DNA from: Sulfopaludibacter sp963835555
Lineage (GTDB): Bacteria > Acidobacteriota > Terriglobia > Bryobacterales > Bryobacteraceae
Direction: 5' to 3'
Assembly: GCA_963835555.1 (NCBI GenBank)
Contig: CAWIGC010000019.1
Coordinates: 124,001-188,000, forward strand
Length of the DNA: 64,000 nucleotides
Every line of letters starts with the position of its first letter. Position 1 is the first letter of the stretch. This document shows, in pieces, positions 53,895 through 62,975 of this stretch. A model generated the notes under the pieces. It ran no database searches and was not told where the DNA came from. It saw only the letters and a list, made by a program, of their open reading frames with translations. Position numbers and translations under genes: made by a program.

Positions 53895-54628
53895 TGGTAA
53901 AAACTCTTCATGAGCGAGCCCACCACCAGGTTCCAGCCATCCACCAGAACGAACAGGAGGACCTTGAAGGGCGCCGAGATCATGACGGGAGGCAACTGCA
54001 TCATGCCCACCGACAGAGTGACCGAAGCGACTACCAGATCGATCACCAGGAAAGGCAGGAACAGCACGGCCCCGATCTGAAACCCGGTTTTCAACTCCGA
54101 GAGAATATAGGCTGGAATTAACACCTTCAAACTAAGGTCCGCGGGCGTATGCGGGGCCTGTTCGCGGGACAGTTCGACAAACAGCCGGATGTCCTTCTCG
54201 CGAGCGAAACGGATGAGGAAGGTCCGCAGCGGTTTGGCGCCTTCATCGAGAGCCTGCGACGGCGTCAGGCGGCCTGCCTCCATGGGCTCCCAGCCCTGAT
54301 GGAACATATCCGCCGCTACCGGTTGCATGATTACGATACTCAGGAACAGAGCCAGGCCCAGCAGCACCTGGTTGGAAGGAGCGGTCTGGGTGCCGAGCGC
54401 CTGCCGCAGGAAGTGAAGCACGACGGTGATGCGCAGGAAAGGTGTGATGCACATGATGGCCGCCGGAAGCAGAGTCATCAGCGACAGCAGGATGACGATC
54501 TGCATGGGCACGCTCACCGTGGATCCGCCCTTTCCGGCCGATATGCCGAAGAGGGAGAGCGGTTCGAGCGGTGAGGCGAACGCGGGAGCCGCGAGTGCCA
54601 GCGCGGCGCACAAACGCAGAACCTTCAT
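53891..54628 (-). CDS. fliP: Flagellar export gate protein FliP
   Basis: 245 residues from ATG 54628, which gives a signal peptide (MKVLRLCAALALAAPAFA). Conserved LLPAAIMCITPFLRITVVLH, FLRQALGTQTAPSNQVLLGL, LIPAYILSELKTGFQIGAVL, FLPFLVIDLVVASVTLSVGM and MMQLPPVMISAPFKVLLFVL. Overlaps fliO by 4 bp. Core of the export pore. Confidence 0.97.
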   Translation of the reverse strand: MKVLRLCAALALAAPAFASPLEPLSLFGISAGKGGSTVSVPMQIVILLSLMTLLPAAIMCITPFLRITVVLHFLRQALGTQTAPSNQVLLGLALFLSIVIMQPVAADMFHQGWEPMEAGRLTPSQALDEGAKPLRTFLIRFAREKDIRLFVELSREQAPHTPADLSLKVLIPAYILSELKTGFQIGAVLFLPFLVIDLVVASVTLSVGMMQLPPVMISAPFKVLLFVLVDGWNLVVGSLMKSFYQ

Positions 54629-54918
54629 TGGATCGCCTGCCCTGGGTTGGCAATTTCGCGATACGCCAAGGTGGTTATAAGAGAACAGCCGGCGGGAGAA
54701 CTGGCCAGCAGCAGCGCGGTGTTTCCCAGGCGCACCAAATGCAGAGTCTGCTGCGGCCCGAGCGACAGCCGCTCGACACATTCCAGGCGGCGGCAGCCGG
54801 CCTTTTTTCCGAGGCTGGCAGTGGTGAATCCGTGCCGGCGCAACCACCACAGCGTCCCCAGCAGCAGCGCCAGCACTCCGGCCACCGCCGTAATCTGTTG
54901 TATCACTTCCATGCTCAA
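54625..54918 (-). CDS. fliO: Flagellar biosynthesis protein FliO
   Basis: 97 residues. One membrane helix (ITAVAGVLALLLGTLWWL) followed by a basic segment and the short FliO beta domain (LECVERLSLGPQQTLHLVRL, GNTALLLASSPAGCSLITTL). Identified by this pattern and by its place directly before fliP. Helps FliP assembly. ATG at 54918 or 54912. Confidence 0.85.
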   Translation of the reverse strand: MSMEVIQQITAVAGVLALLLGTLWWLRRHGFTTASLGKKAGCRRLECVERLSLGPQQTLHLVRLGNTALLLASSPAGCSLITTLAYREIANPGQAIQ

Positions 54919-54925
54919 TCGCCCT

Positions 54926-55171
54926 TCAATCGTCGCGAAAGTCGGTAATGCGCACGCCGAGCGAGTTTTCGATTAGTACAATCTCGCCGGAAGCGCTCAA
55001 AACGCCCCCGATGTAGATGTCGATATTCTCCCCGGCCGATCGTGACGTGCCGATGATGCTGCCTGCTTCGAGGCGCAGCACCTCGCGGGTGGTCATGATG
55101 CGTCGATCGAGTTCGATTTCGATATCGACCGCGATTTCGCCCAGCGGCGCAATTTCTTCCTGAGGATTCAT
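54926..55171 (-). CDS. fliN: Flagellar motor switch protein FliN (short)
   Basis: 81 residues, essentially a single SpoA domain: IAVDIEIELDRRIMTTREVL, RLEAGSIIGTSRSAGENIDI, SGEIVLIENSLGVRITDF. It lacks any N-terminal extension, unlike the FliY-like protein at 46836-47717. Between flgE and fliO, 7 bp each side. C-ring component. Confidence 0.93.
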   Translation of the reverse strand: MNPQEEIAPLGEIAVDIEIELDRRIMTTREVLRLEAGSIIGTSRSAGENIDIYIGGVLSASGEIVLIENSLGVRITDFRDD

Positions 55172-55178
55172 CGGCGGA

Positions 55179-56444
55179 TTAGTGGATTAAGTTGATAGTG
55201 TCCTGGCTCAATGTGTCGGCGGTGGTCACCACGTGGGCATTGGCCTCATAAGCTCTTTGGTAAACGATCAGGTTGGTAAATTCGGTGGCGATGTCTACCG
55301 TGGAGGCTTCCACCGAGCCGCCCTGGATGCTTCCGCGTCCGCCGGTGCTGGGTGTGCCGATGGATGGATTGGCCGTCAGGGAGCTCAGTTCGAAGTTGTT
55401 ATTGCCGGCGGCGATGAGGCTGTCCGGATTGCGGATCTGCGCCAGGGCGATCTGGCCTACGCGCACCTGGGAGCCATCGGTATACTGCGCGATGAGCACG
55501 CCGCCGGTCGCCAGCCCGACGTGGTCTAGCTGCGCTGCCGGTGACCCGTCCTGCGACTGGGCCGAGGGTGCCGAATCCTGGCCGAACTGCGTAATTCTGC
55601 CCACGCCCGCGCTGGTATACGGGTTCCAGGAGATGTTCATGTCGCTGGAGCCGTCCGCCAGACCTGGAATCGTAAATTGGATGGGGCTGCCGTTGGCGGG
55701 ATCTGTCAGTTTTCCATCGGTGTCGAACGTCAGGGCGCCGCTGGCTCCTGAGATATCGAATGGCGTGCCCGCCGTTCCGCCGCCGATGTCTTCGCCCGGA
55801 ATCTGCACCTGATAGCTCCATGCGTTCGGGCCCGTCTTTTCAAAAGAAAGCGTCAGTACATGCGACGTTCCGAGGCTGTCGTATACCGTAATCGGTGTTG
55901 TGAAGTTGCTGGTGGCATCGGCCGCCGCACTGGAGTTCAGGTTCAGGTCGACCGTGAAATTGCTGGTGGCCGATGGCGCCTTGAGCGACCCTACCGGCAC
56001 CACGATATTCGTCACCTGACCGTTGGTATCGATCGTGCCGTCAGCATTGAGCTTCGTCCAGCCCTGCACCGCGTAGCCGGTATCGGTGAGCAGGTTACCG
56101 ACCTTGTCGGCCTGGAAGTTGCCGGCGCGAGTGAAGAGCTGGTGGCCGGAACTGTCCTGAACGATGAAGAACCCATCGCCTTGCACGGCCGCATCCAGCA
56201 GGCCCGAGCTTGTTTGGATGGCGCCCTGTGTGAATTCGCGAACCGTCAGGGGCTGCCCGGTTCCAAAGCCGACCTGGGTTTCTCCCAAGCCGGCGCCGAG
56301 CGACTCGGTCACCAGATCGCGAAAGCAGACTTCACTGGTTTTGAAACCTGGAGTATTGAGATTGGCCAGGTTGTTTCCCACCACGTCGATGGCAGTGGTA
56401 TTGGCGTTCAGCGCCGAAAGAGCGCTCGAGAAAGTGGTTAACAT
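55179..56444 (-). CDS. flgE: Flagellar hook protein FlgE
   Basis: 421 residues. N-terminal MLTTFSSALSALNANTTAID and DVVGNNLANLNTPGFKTSEV (rod/hook signature), domain with AVQGDGFFIVQDSSGHQLFT and TRAGNFQADKVGNLLTDTG, FlgE D2 domain (TTPITVYDSLGTSHVLTLSF), and C-terminal helix (EASTVDIATEFTNLIVYQRA, YEANAHVVTTADTLSQDTIN). Forms the hook. 24 bp after flgD, with a good GGAG ribosome site. Confidence 0.96.
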   Translation of the reverse strand: MLTTFSSALSALNANTTAIDVVGNNLANLNTPGFKTSEVCFRDLVTESLGAGLGETQVGFGTGQPLTVREFTQGAIQTSSGLLDAAVQGDGFFIVQDSSGHQLFTRAGNFQADKVGNLLTDTGYAVQGWTKLNADGTIDTNGQVTNIVVPVGSLKAPSATSNFTVDLNLNSSAAADATSNFTTPITVYDSLGTSHVLTLSFEKTGPNAWSYQVQIPGEDIGGGTAGTPFDISGASGALTFDTDGKLTDPANGSPIQFTIPGLADGSSDMNISWNPYTSAGVGRITQFGQDSAPSAQSQDGSPAAQLDHVGLATGGVLIAQYTDGSQVRVGQIALAQIRNPDSLIAAGNNNFELSSLTANPSIGTPSTGGRGSIQGGSVEASTVDIATEFTNLIVYQRAYEANAHVVTTADTLSQDTINLIH

Positions 56445-56468
56445 GCGATTTTTCTCCGTTTCAGATTG

Positions 56469-56747
56469 CTAAACTGCTTCGCTTCCGGTATTCCCTACGA
56501 GCTGGTCCAGATCGTTGCGAATCTCCGATACGTCCTGGCCCGTATTGACGGTTTGTTCGAGTTGTTGGAATTGCGCCAACTGCTGCACAAACTGCATGCT
56601 GTCAGTGGGATTCATGGGGTTCTGGTTCCTCAGCTGCGCGACCAGGAGCTGCAAGAACATGTTTTTGTCTATTGTTGGCGAAGGGGTGGCGGAAGTGGCG
56701 TTCTGGTTGGCACCGGAAGCTCCACTGGTTGACGTAGTTGGTGACAT
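56469..56747 (-). CDS. flgD: Short hook-capping protein FlgD
   Basis: 92 residues, against roughly 220-230 in enteric FlgD. It contains only the N-terminal part: a disordered secretion segment and the conserved helix region DKNMFLQLLVAQLRNQNPMN followed by PTDSMQFVQQLAQFQQLEQT. The tudor/FnIII-like C-terminal domains are absent and there is no remnant in the 24 bp before flgE. Short FlgD forms occur in several phyla. Needed for hook polymerisation. Confidence 0.92.
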   Translation of the reverse strand: MSPTTSTSGASGANQNATSATPSPTIDKNMFLQLLVAQLRNQNPMNPTDSMQFVQQLAQFQQLEQTVNTGQDVSEIRNDLDQLVGNTGSEAV

Positions 56748-56759
56748 ATATAATCCTCT

Positions 56760-59634
56760 CTAGTCGTTTATTCGGACGGCGTCGAACAGCCATGAAAAAT
56801 CCTCGCTGGCGGGTCTGGCTGCGGCCTGGTCCTCCGGTGGCTGGCGCCGGGGCTGCTCCTGATTCTGTCGACCGCCGGAGTTCCGCTGATGGGCATCCGG
56901 CGTATCCTGCCGTGGCGAGCCGGGCGCGGGTTCGCCCGCCCGCATGCCTTCCGCCGATCCGGCCGCGGCGCCATGCCAGGTTTCGGCACGGAAACCGGAC
57001 TGCTGTAGCCGGGATGTCAACTGAGGCAGTTCCTCGCGTAAGGCGCCCGCCAGATTGGCGTCCGGCGTGTGGACTGCGACCCTCACCTCGCCGGCTCGTT
57101 CGGCCACATGCACCTGTACCCGGCCTTCATCGACGCTGAAATGCATTTCGACGTTTTTGGAGCCGGCTGGAGCGCTGACCGGTTCGGACAGCGGGGCTGC
57201 CGCCTGCACTCTCGCTGCCGGGACGAACCCGGTACGGGGACTCTCCGGCGCGCTGCTGGAGGGTCTTGCTTCAGACGTGGTGAGTGGCTGAGATGCGGAT
57301 TTTGCGGCCGATTCGGCAGGCGGGGCAGCCGGAATTGCTGCAGGAGCCTCCGCCTTGTGGGAGCGTTCCTCCGTGCCCGGCGTGCTCTTTTGCGTACGAC
57401 GGGCGGGTTCGGGTTCCGCCTGCCTCGCGGGGGCGAGTTGATCATCGGCGGGTGCGAGCACGGCCGCCGGAACTTCGTGCGCCACCGAACGAATCACACC
57501 AGTCTGCGATGGAACAGGCGCTACGCGTGCCAGCGGAGCAGCTTCCGCCGCGGGTGCGGAAGCCGGGACCAGACGCGCCAGGAATGCCGCTTCAGCCGGC
57601 GGCGCATCATCGGTGGTCGGATTCTGCAAGGCTGCCCCGAACGACGGCTGCGGATTCGCGCCGGACCCGTGGCTCTCCGGCTGCCGGTCCAGGGCCTGCG
57701 CCGGCGACCGGGGGGCAGGGGGCGGCGCGGAGTCCTGGTGCGAAGGTGCGAAGCCGGGGCTGGCGAAAGGGGTGGCACTCGCGGTTGCCGTTTGGACCAG
57801 GTTCGGAGTCTGGTGCGCGCCGGTAGCTGCCGCGACCGGATTCGGCGTGTCTTGCGCGGACGGGGATATAGATGGCGGTGCCTGGCGCGATACCGGGGCG
57901 GGATCCTGGACGGCAGGCCATCGGATTCCGAATGGACGGCGCCGCGGGGGCGGCCGGCGGGACCGATGCGTCCGGAAGCGCAGGAACGGACGTCGGGGCG
58001 ATGGGGTTCGGTGGTACGACGGGCAGATTGGTCCAGCGAACCGATGACGGCGCTGGAAGCGGAAGTGCCGCCGGGTCTTTTCCAATGGGGCGCCTGCTAC
58101 GATTGCGGTGGACAGTCGCGCCGGCGGCCAGTGGCGCATTCGGGGATGGTGCGATAGGAAGCGGCGAGTTTGGTGGAGCGACAGACGGATCACGATGGTA
58201 CACGGCGGACGGCACCGGCGGCTGCGCACATGGAACCAGAGGCGGGGCGGCAGAAGAGGCCGAAGCCAAAGACGGCGCGGCTGTATCCGATGCTGAAGGT
58301 GACGGCGAATCTTCACGGTTGACGGCGATGTCCATGGGCATCTGCACGGGTGGTGCTTGCAGTACCGCTGCGGACGCCATTTGTGGCGGAGTCGCTAGTG
58401 TTGTTGGCGGTAGCGCTGCGGACGCCATTTGCTGCGAAGCAGGCGCCATCGTTTGCCGTAAGGCTGTGGATAGCGCTACCGGCGGAGTCGCGGGTGCTGC
58501 TTGCGGTAGCGCTGCGGACGCCGTTTGCTGCGAAGCAGGCGCCATCGGTTGCCGTAAGGCTGTGGATAGCGCTACCGGCGGAGTCGCGGGTACTGCTTGC
58601 GGTAGCACTGCGGACGCCGTTTGCTGCGAAGCAGGCGCCATTGTTTGCCGTAGGGCTGCGGACAGCGCTACCGGCGGAGTCGCGGGTACTGCTGCTTGCG
58701 GTAGTGCTGCGGACGCCGTTTGCTGCGAAGCAGGCGCCATTGTTTGCCGTAGGGCTGTGGATAGCGCTACCGGCGGAGTCGCGGGTGCTGCTTGCGTTAG
58801 CACTGCGGACAGCGTTACCGGCGAAGCAGGCGCCATTGATTGCCGTGGGGCTGTGGATAGCGCTACCGGCGGAGTCGCGGGTACTGCTGCTTGCGGTAGC
58901 ACTGCGGACGGCGCTACCGGCGGAGTTGCAGGTGCTACTGCTTGCGGTAGCGCTGCGGACGCCGTTTGCGTCGGTGCCGGCGAGTCCTGACCTGACACCG
59001 GCGTTTTCCACCGCGGCACGTCTGGAGGCGGTTCCGTGCGAGCCGCGACGGCCGGGAGAGGCTCTGCCCGCGCTGCGCGCGAGCCACTCTGCCGGGGGAA
59101 GGCCGTCATTTGCGGCATGGCCGGGAGGGAAGGCTGTTCCGCGGCCGGTGCGGCGGGCGCGAGCACAGCTTGTTCCGGAGGCGTGATCGGCGGCTCTGGC
59201 AGGGCGATCTGCGAAGTACTCTCTTCCGGGAACCGTATTGGAGCCGCTTCCGGCTTTGGGGCCGGCGCGTTCGGTGCGGCAGACAGTTGAGGAGCATCCG
59301 TCTCTGCCAGTGCCGCGGGTTGCGGCGGGGGGAAGTTCTGAGTGGCGGACGCCAGGTCCGCAACGCTTGTTGGCAGGTACACCGCCAAACCAGGGGCAAA
59401 CGGAAAGGCCCGATCGAACGGCGGACGGCTTTCCCGCTGCCTGCCATCCGGCTTGGCTTGCGTCGATACCGGCGCGTGCCCGGGCGGTAAGGCGGACTCC
59501 GGCGAATCGGCGGTAGTGAACGACTCTAAGAAATTGGTGAAGGGCGCAGCCGGATGTGCGGTTTCCGGCGAAGGGGGTTTCCACTGCGGCAGCAGGTCCA
59601 CGAGAAGGGAAGCCGGTAGCGCGAAAGCGTTCAC
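56760..59634 (-). CDS. fliK: Hook-length control protein FliK, very long with tandem repeats, frame interrupted once
   Basis: About 958 residues when one frame change near 57900-57925 is corrected, against about 400 in Salmonella. N-terminal part MNAFALPASLLVDLLPQWK, then a long Pro/Ala/Thr-rich region that includes five 32-33-residue repeats (core ATPPVALSTALRQTMAPASQ), then more Pro-rich sequence. The C-terminal Flg_hook domain is clear: KNVEMHFSVDEGRVQVHVAE, RAGEVRVAVHTPDANLAGAL and EELPQLTSRLQQSGFRAETW. It acts as molecular ruler and triggers the FlhB switch. First gene of the leftward operon; divergent from flgF. Confidence 0.85.
58440..58925. repeat. Five tandem 96/99-bp repeats inside fliK
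   Basis: Units begin at 58440, 58536, 58632, 58731 and 58827 (each with CAGGCGCCAT on the plus strand); four are 96 bp and one is 99 bp. Degenerate partial copies extend to about 58370 and 58985. Repeat length is always a multiple of three, so it adds or removes 32-33 residues in frame. Differences between copies are mostly single bases. Confidence 0.9.
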
Positions 59635-59854
59635 GGCGGCTGGAAATGCAGGCGGTTCGCCAAACCGTAGGCGCTCATTTGCAAGGCTTTACTGCACGAA
59701 GCCGCGGCATAAAATTGCCGCGCGGTTCCCTTGTGGCAAGATCCTGTCGCGGCGCAAGCCGGTCCCCGTGTGGCTTATCGGTCGTCTGGCACTTATTTTG
59801 AGTGATTTCGATCTGATACTCCTATTGGTCCCCTGCTTGCTCAGTCAGGGGCGT
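59635..59854. other. Divergent intergenic region fliK/flgF
   Basis: 220 bp between the start codons of fliK (leftward) and flgF (rightward); both promoters should be here. I see no sigma-28 box on either strand. A weak sigma-54-like match exists at 59787-59800 on the plus strand but lacks the -12 GC. No ORF or repeat of note. Confidence 0.6.
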
Positions 59855-60598
59855 ATGGACCCACTCACCGCCACCGCGGCAAGCGGAATGCGTGCCCGCA
59901 TGGAATCGCTGGACCTGCTGGCGAACAACGTCGCCAACGCCTCCACCGGAGGCTACAAGGCGGATCGCGAGTTCTACAGCCTCTATGCCTCGCCGGAAGC
60001 ATTAGACCCGGAAGGACTGAACGACACCGCGACCATGCCAGTGATCGAAATGCCCTGGACCGACCATTCGCAAGGCACGCTCCAGACTACCGGCAATCCT
60101 CTCGACCTGGCGTTATCGGGCAAGGGTTTTTTCGCGGTGCAGGGGCCTAAGGGAGCTCTTTACACACGCAACGGCAGTTTCCACTTGACCGCGGACGGGA
60201 AGATAGCTACCACCGAAGGCTACCCGGTGAGAGGGTCCGGCGGCACACCGCTCACGCTGAGCAGCGCGCGGCCCATCGAAATCTCCGGCGACGGAACGGT
60301 GCGGCAGGACGGCACGGTGATCGGTCAACTGCAGGTGGTCGATTTCACGGCTACTTCCGGGCTGTCTAAGCAAGGCAGCAACTACTTCCGCGTCACCGAT
60401 CCCGACATGCGGCCGGCTCCAGCCACAGGCACCGGAATTGAGCAGGGCAAACTGGAGGCATCCAACAGCGGCAGCGCTGAATCGGCCGTGCGGCTGATCA
60501 GCATCATGCGGCAATTCGAAATGCTGCAGAAGGCCGCGACGCTGGGCGCGGATATGAGTAAGCAGGCCATCGAGCAGGTGGCTCACGTGGGTTCATAA
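59855..60598 (+). CDS. flgF: Flagellar basal-body rod protein FlgF
   Basis: 247 residues from ATG 59855. Rod signature MRARMESLDLLANNVANAST and GGYKADREFYSLY, central domain ALSGKGFFAVQGPKGALYTR, NGSFHLTADGKIATTEGYPV, C-terminal ESAVRLISIMRQFEMLQKAA. Shorter than FlgG and directly before it, so FlgF. The frame is open upstream but without a rod-type start. Proximal rod component. Confidence 0.93.
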   Translation: MDPLTATAASGMRARMESLDLLANNVANASTGGYKADREFYSLYASPEALDPEGLNDTATMPVIEMPWTDHSQGTLQTTGNPLDLALSGKGFFAVQGPKGALYTRNGSFHLTADGKIATTEGYPVRGSGGTPLTLSSARPIEISGDGTVRQDGTVIGQLQVVDFTATSGLSKQGSNYFRVTDPDMRPAPATGTGIEQGKLEASNSGSAESAVRLISIMRQFEMLQKAATLGADMSKQAIEQVAHVGS

Positions 60599-60611
60599 GA
60601 AGGAGAGAGCA

Positions 60612-61403
60612 ATGATTCGAGCACTCTACAGCGCGGCCAGCGGTATGCGGGCGCAGGAAATCAACGTAGACAACATCGCCAACAATCTGGCCAACGCGAA
60701 CACGGTAGGCTACAAGTCGCGCCGCCCCCAGTTTCAGGATCTGATGTATCAGAGCCTGCTTCAGCCGGGCGCCGCCGCCGGACAACAGACCATCATCCCG
60801 GCGGGCTTACAACTGGGTCTCGGCACGCGTCCCACATCCAACGAAATCGTCTTCACCCAGGGAGCTTTCTCGCAGACGGACAACCCGCTCGATATGGTTA
60901 TTCAGGGCCCTGGCTTTTTCCAGGTCCTGCAGCCCAGCGGCGACCTGGCATACACCCGCGCCGGCCAGTTCCAACTGGACCGGAACGGCAACATTGTGAC
61001 CGGAAACGGCAATGCGCTCCAGCCGCAAATCACGATTCCACCCAGTGCGCAGCAGATCACCATTGCTAACGACGGCACGGTGAGCTACACGCTTCCGAAC
61101 CAGACCGCGTCCCAACAGGCAGGCCAGATTCAGCTCGCCAACTTTCAGAATCCGGCCGGGCTGAACAGCATGGGAAACGGTCTTTACACACCGACGGACG
61201 CATCCGGCGACGCTACCGTGGGAACGCCCGGCGGATCGGAAGGCATGGGTTCGCTATTGCAGGGATACGTAGAACAGTCGAACGTATCGATCGTGGATGA
61301 GTTCGTCAACCTGATACAGGCGCAGCGAGGCTACGAGGCGAACTCCAAGGTGGTTACCGCCGCCGATAACATGTATCAGCAGGTTAACCAGCTAAGCCGA
61401 TGA
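60612..61403 (+). CDS. flgG: Flagellar distal rod protein FlgG
   Basis: 263 residues. MIRALYSAASGMRAQEINVD and NIANNLANANTVGYKSRRPQ, FQDLMYQSLLQPGAAAG, LGLGTRPTSNEIVFTQGAFS, VIQGPGFFQVLQPSGDLAYT, and C-terminal QSNVSIVDEFVNLIQAQRGY plus EANSKVVTAADNMYQQVNQL: full FlgG pattern. A GGAGAG ribosome site precedes the ATG. 13 bp after flgF; overlaps flgA by 4 bp. Confidence 0.97.
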   Translation: MIRALYSAASGMRAQEINVDNIANNLANANTVGYKSRRPQFQDLMYQSLLQPGAAAGQQTIIPAGLQLGLGTRPTSNEIVFTQGAFSQTDNPLDMVIQGPGFFQVLQPSGDLAYTRAGQFQLDRNGNIVTGNGNALQPQITIPPSAQQITIANDGTVSYTLPNQTASQQAGQIQLANFQNPAGLNSMGNGLYTPTDASGDATVGTPGGSEGMGSLLQGYVEQSNVSIVDEFVNLIQAQRGYEANSKVVTAADNMYQQVNQLSR

Positions 61404-62281
61404 TCCCCCTTCTTTCCATGGCGCTGGCGGCATGCCTGGCGGTAGGAGCAGGTTCCGATCAGATTGTTGCCGGGGATCTGGTTCCGGCGTATCCGGAGAT
61501 GGCTGCGCTGGATCCGGCCACCCCGGTGGGGCACGCACCCGAACCCGGCGTGTCTCGCACGTTCCGCGCGTTCGATCTGCGGACGCTGGCGGCACGCTTC
61601 GGACTGGCGCCGGCGCCGGATCGGGAATTCTGTGTGGAACGGCCCGTGGCGCCTCTCGATCCGGCTGGTTTGCTGGAAGCCATGAAGAACACTCTGCCGC
61701 AGGCCCGTATCGAGATTCTGGAGTACAGCCGGCAGCCGGCGCCGGCCGGAGAGGTGGAGTTTCCGCGGCTGGGATTACACGAAGGGTCGCCACGGAACGG
61801 GGCTCTCTGGAGTGGCTCGGTGCGCTATGCCGGAAACCGCCGTTTCGTGATTTGGGCCCGCGTCAAGGTAGCGGTGGGTGTGCGGCGTGTGCTGGCGATG
61901 GCAGACCTCAAGGCGGGCCAGCGGATCGAACCCGGGCAGATCCTGGAACAAACGCGCGAGGAATTTCCGGCTCCCGGAGATTTTGCGGTCACACTCGAAC
62001 AGGTAACGGGCAAGTGGCCACGGCTGATGCTCCGCGCCGGGTCGGAGATCCGTCTGGACCAACTGGTCGAGGCCAAGGATGTGGCTCGTGGAGAGAGGGT
62101 GCGGGTGGAGGTGGTGGCGGGCGCCGCCCGCCTGGAGTTTGACGGCATCGCCGAAAGTTCGGGTTCGGCGGGCGAGATGATTCCGGTGCGTAATCCGGAC
62201 ACCAACCGGCGTTTTCGGGCTCGCGTGGAGGGCAGGGGACGGGTTTCGGTAGGCGGCAACGCGACAAAGGTGACTTCATGA
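61400..62281 (+). CDS. flgA: P-ring assembly chaperone FlgA
   Basis: 293 residues, signal peptide MIPLLSMALAACLAVGAGS. The C-terminal half has the SAF domain and FlgA tail: VRRVLAMADLKAGQRIEPGQ, ILEQTREEFPAPGDFAVTLE, GTEIRLDQLVEAK-like segment at residues 213-226, GERVRVEVVAGAARLEFDGI, and RNPDTNRRFRARVEGRGRVS. Longer N-terminal part than enteric FlgA. Located between flgG and flgH and overlapping both by 4 bp. Periplasmic chaperone for FlgI. Confidence 0.88.
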   Translation: MIPLLSMALAACLAVGAGSDQIVAGDLVPAYPEMAALDPATPVGHAPEPGVSRTFRAFDLRTLAARFGLAPAPDREFCVERPVAPLDPAGLLEAMKNTLPQARIEILEYSRQPAPAGEVEFPRLGLHEGSPRNGALWSGSVRYAGNRRFVIWARVKVAVGVRRVLAMADLKAGQRIEPGQILEQTREEFPAPGDFAVTLEQVTGKWPRLMLRAGSEIRLDQLVEAKDVARGERVRVEVVAGAARLEFDGIAESSGSAGEMIPVRNPDTNRRFRARVEGRGRVSVGGNATKVTS

Positions 62282-62967
62282 AGCTCTGGATTTGGATTCT
62301 GTGCGTCTGCGCGTGCACGATTGCATCGGCAAAAAAGAAGAAGTCGGAGGCGCCGCTCTCGCCACTGGACCGCTACGTCATGGAATCGACCGAGCGTTCG
62401 GCCGCCGCGCCGGCCGCGACACCCGGTTCCATCTGGATGGCCGGATCGCGGCTGGCCGATTCGGCGCGCGATGTCCGCGCGAGCCAGGTGGACGACGTGC
62501 TCACGATTGTTGTGGCCGAGCAGGCATCGGCGGTCACAACCGGCAATACCAAGACGCAGCGCTCGTCGAGCACCAAGAATTCCCTTGCCGCGCTGGCGGG
62601 CATCACCAAGTCCACAGGGCCGCTGGCGAATCTGGCCAACCTCTCCGGAGACACGCAATTGAACGGGCAGGGCACCACCAGCAGAAGCACGACTTTGAGC
62701 ACGACACTGACGGCGCGCATCATCCACGTTCTGCCGAACGGCGGTTTGGTGGTAGAAGCTTCTAAAGACATCCAGATCAACTCCGAGCGCCAGTTGATTA
62801 CGGTGCGCGGCGTGGTTCGTCCGGCCGATATCGACCCGACGAACAGCGTGCAGTCCAACCGCCTTGCGGAGTTGGAATTACGGGTCAACGGCAAGGGTGT
62901 GGTGGGTGACGCGATCAAGCGCCCGTTTATTTTGTATCGCATTCTGCTGGGGCTGATGCCGTTCTAA
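62278..62967 (+). CDS. flgH: Flagellar L-ring protein FlgH
   Basis: 229 residues. GSIWMAGSRLADSARDVRAS (typical SLW-like N-terminal motif region), VDDVLTIVVAEQASAVTTGN, TTLSTTLTARIIHVLPNGGL, VVEASKDIQINSERQLITVR, GVVRPADIDPTNSVQSNRLA. The N-terminus MKLWIWILCVCACTIASA has three Cys; VCAC could be an unusual lipobox, otherwise normal signal cleavage after ASA. FlgH is normally a lipoprotein in the outer membrane. 4-bp overlap with flgA. Confidence 0.95.
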   Translation: MKLWIWILCVCACTIASAKKKKSEAPLSPLDRYVMESTERSAAAPAATPGSIWMAGSRLADSARDVRASQVDDVLTIVVAEQASAVTTGNTKTQRSSSTKNSLAALAGITKSTGPLANLANLSGDTQLNGQGTTSRSTTLSTTLTARIIHVLPNGGLVVEASKDIQINSERQLITVRGVVRPADIDPTNSVQSNRLAELELRVNGKGVVGDAIKRPFILYRILLGLMPF

Positions 62968-62975
62968 GGACGACT

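Noticed and set aside
58440..58925. Tandem repeats considered as CRISPR
   Set aside because: Units are directly adjacent 96/99-bp coding repeats without unique spacers, and no cas genes are present.
58350..59186. Long plus-strand frames across the fliK repeats, suggestive of a repeat surface protein
   Set aside because: They arise because the repeat unit is a multiple of three and free of stops in several frames; the minus frame continues into the Flg_hook domain and is the real gene.
59787..59801. TGGCAC-N5-TTGA match to a sigma-54 promoter before flgF
   Set aside because: The essential -12 GC is missing (TTGA instead of TTGC), so only a weak chance match can be claimed.
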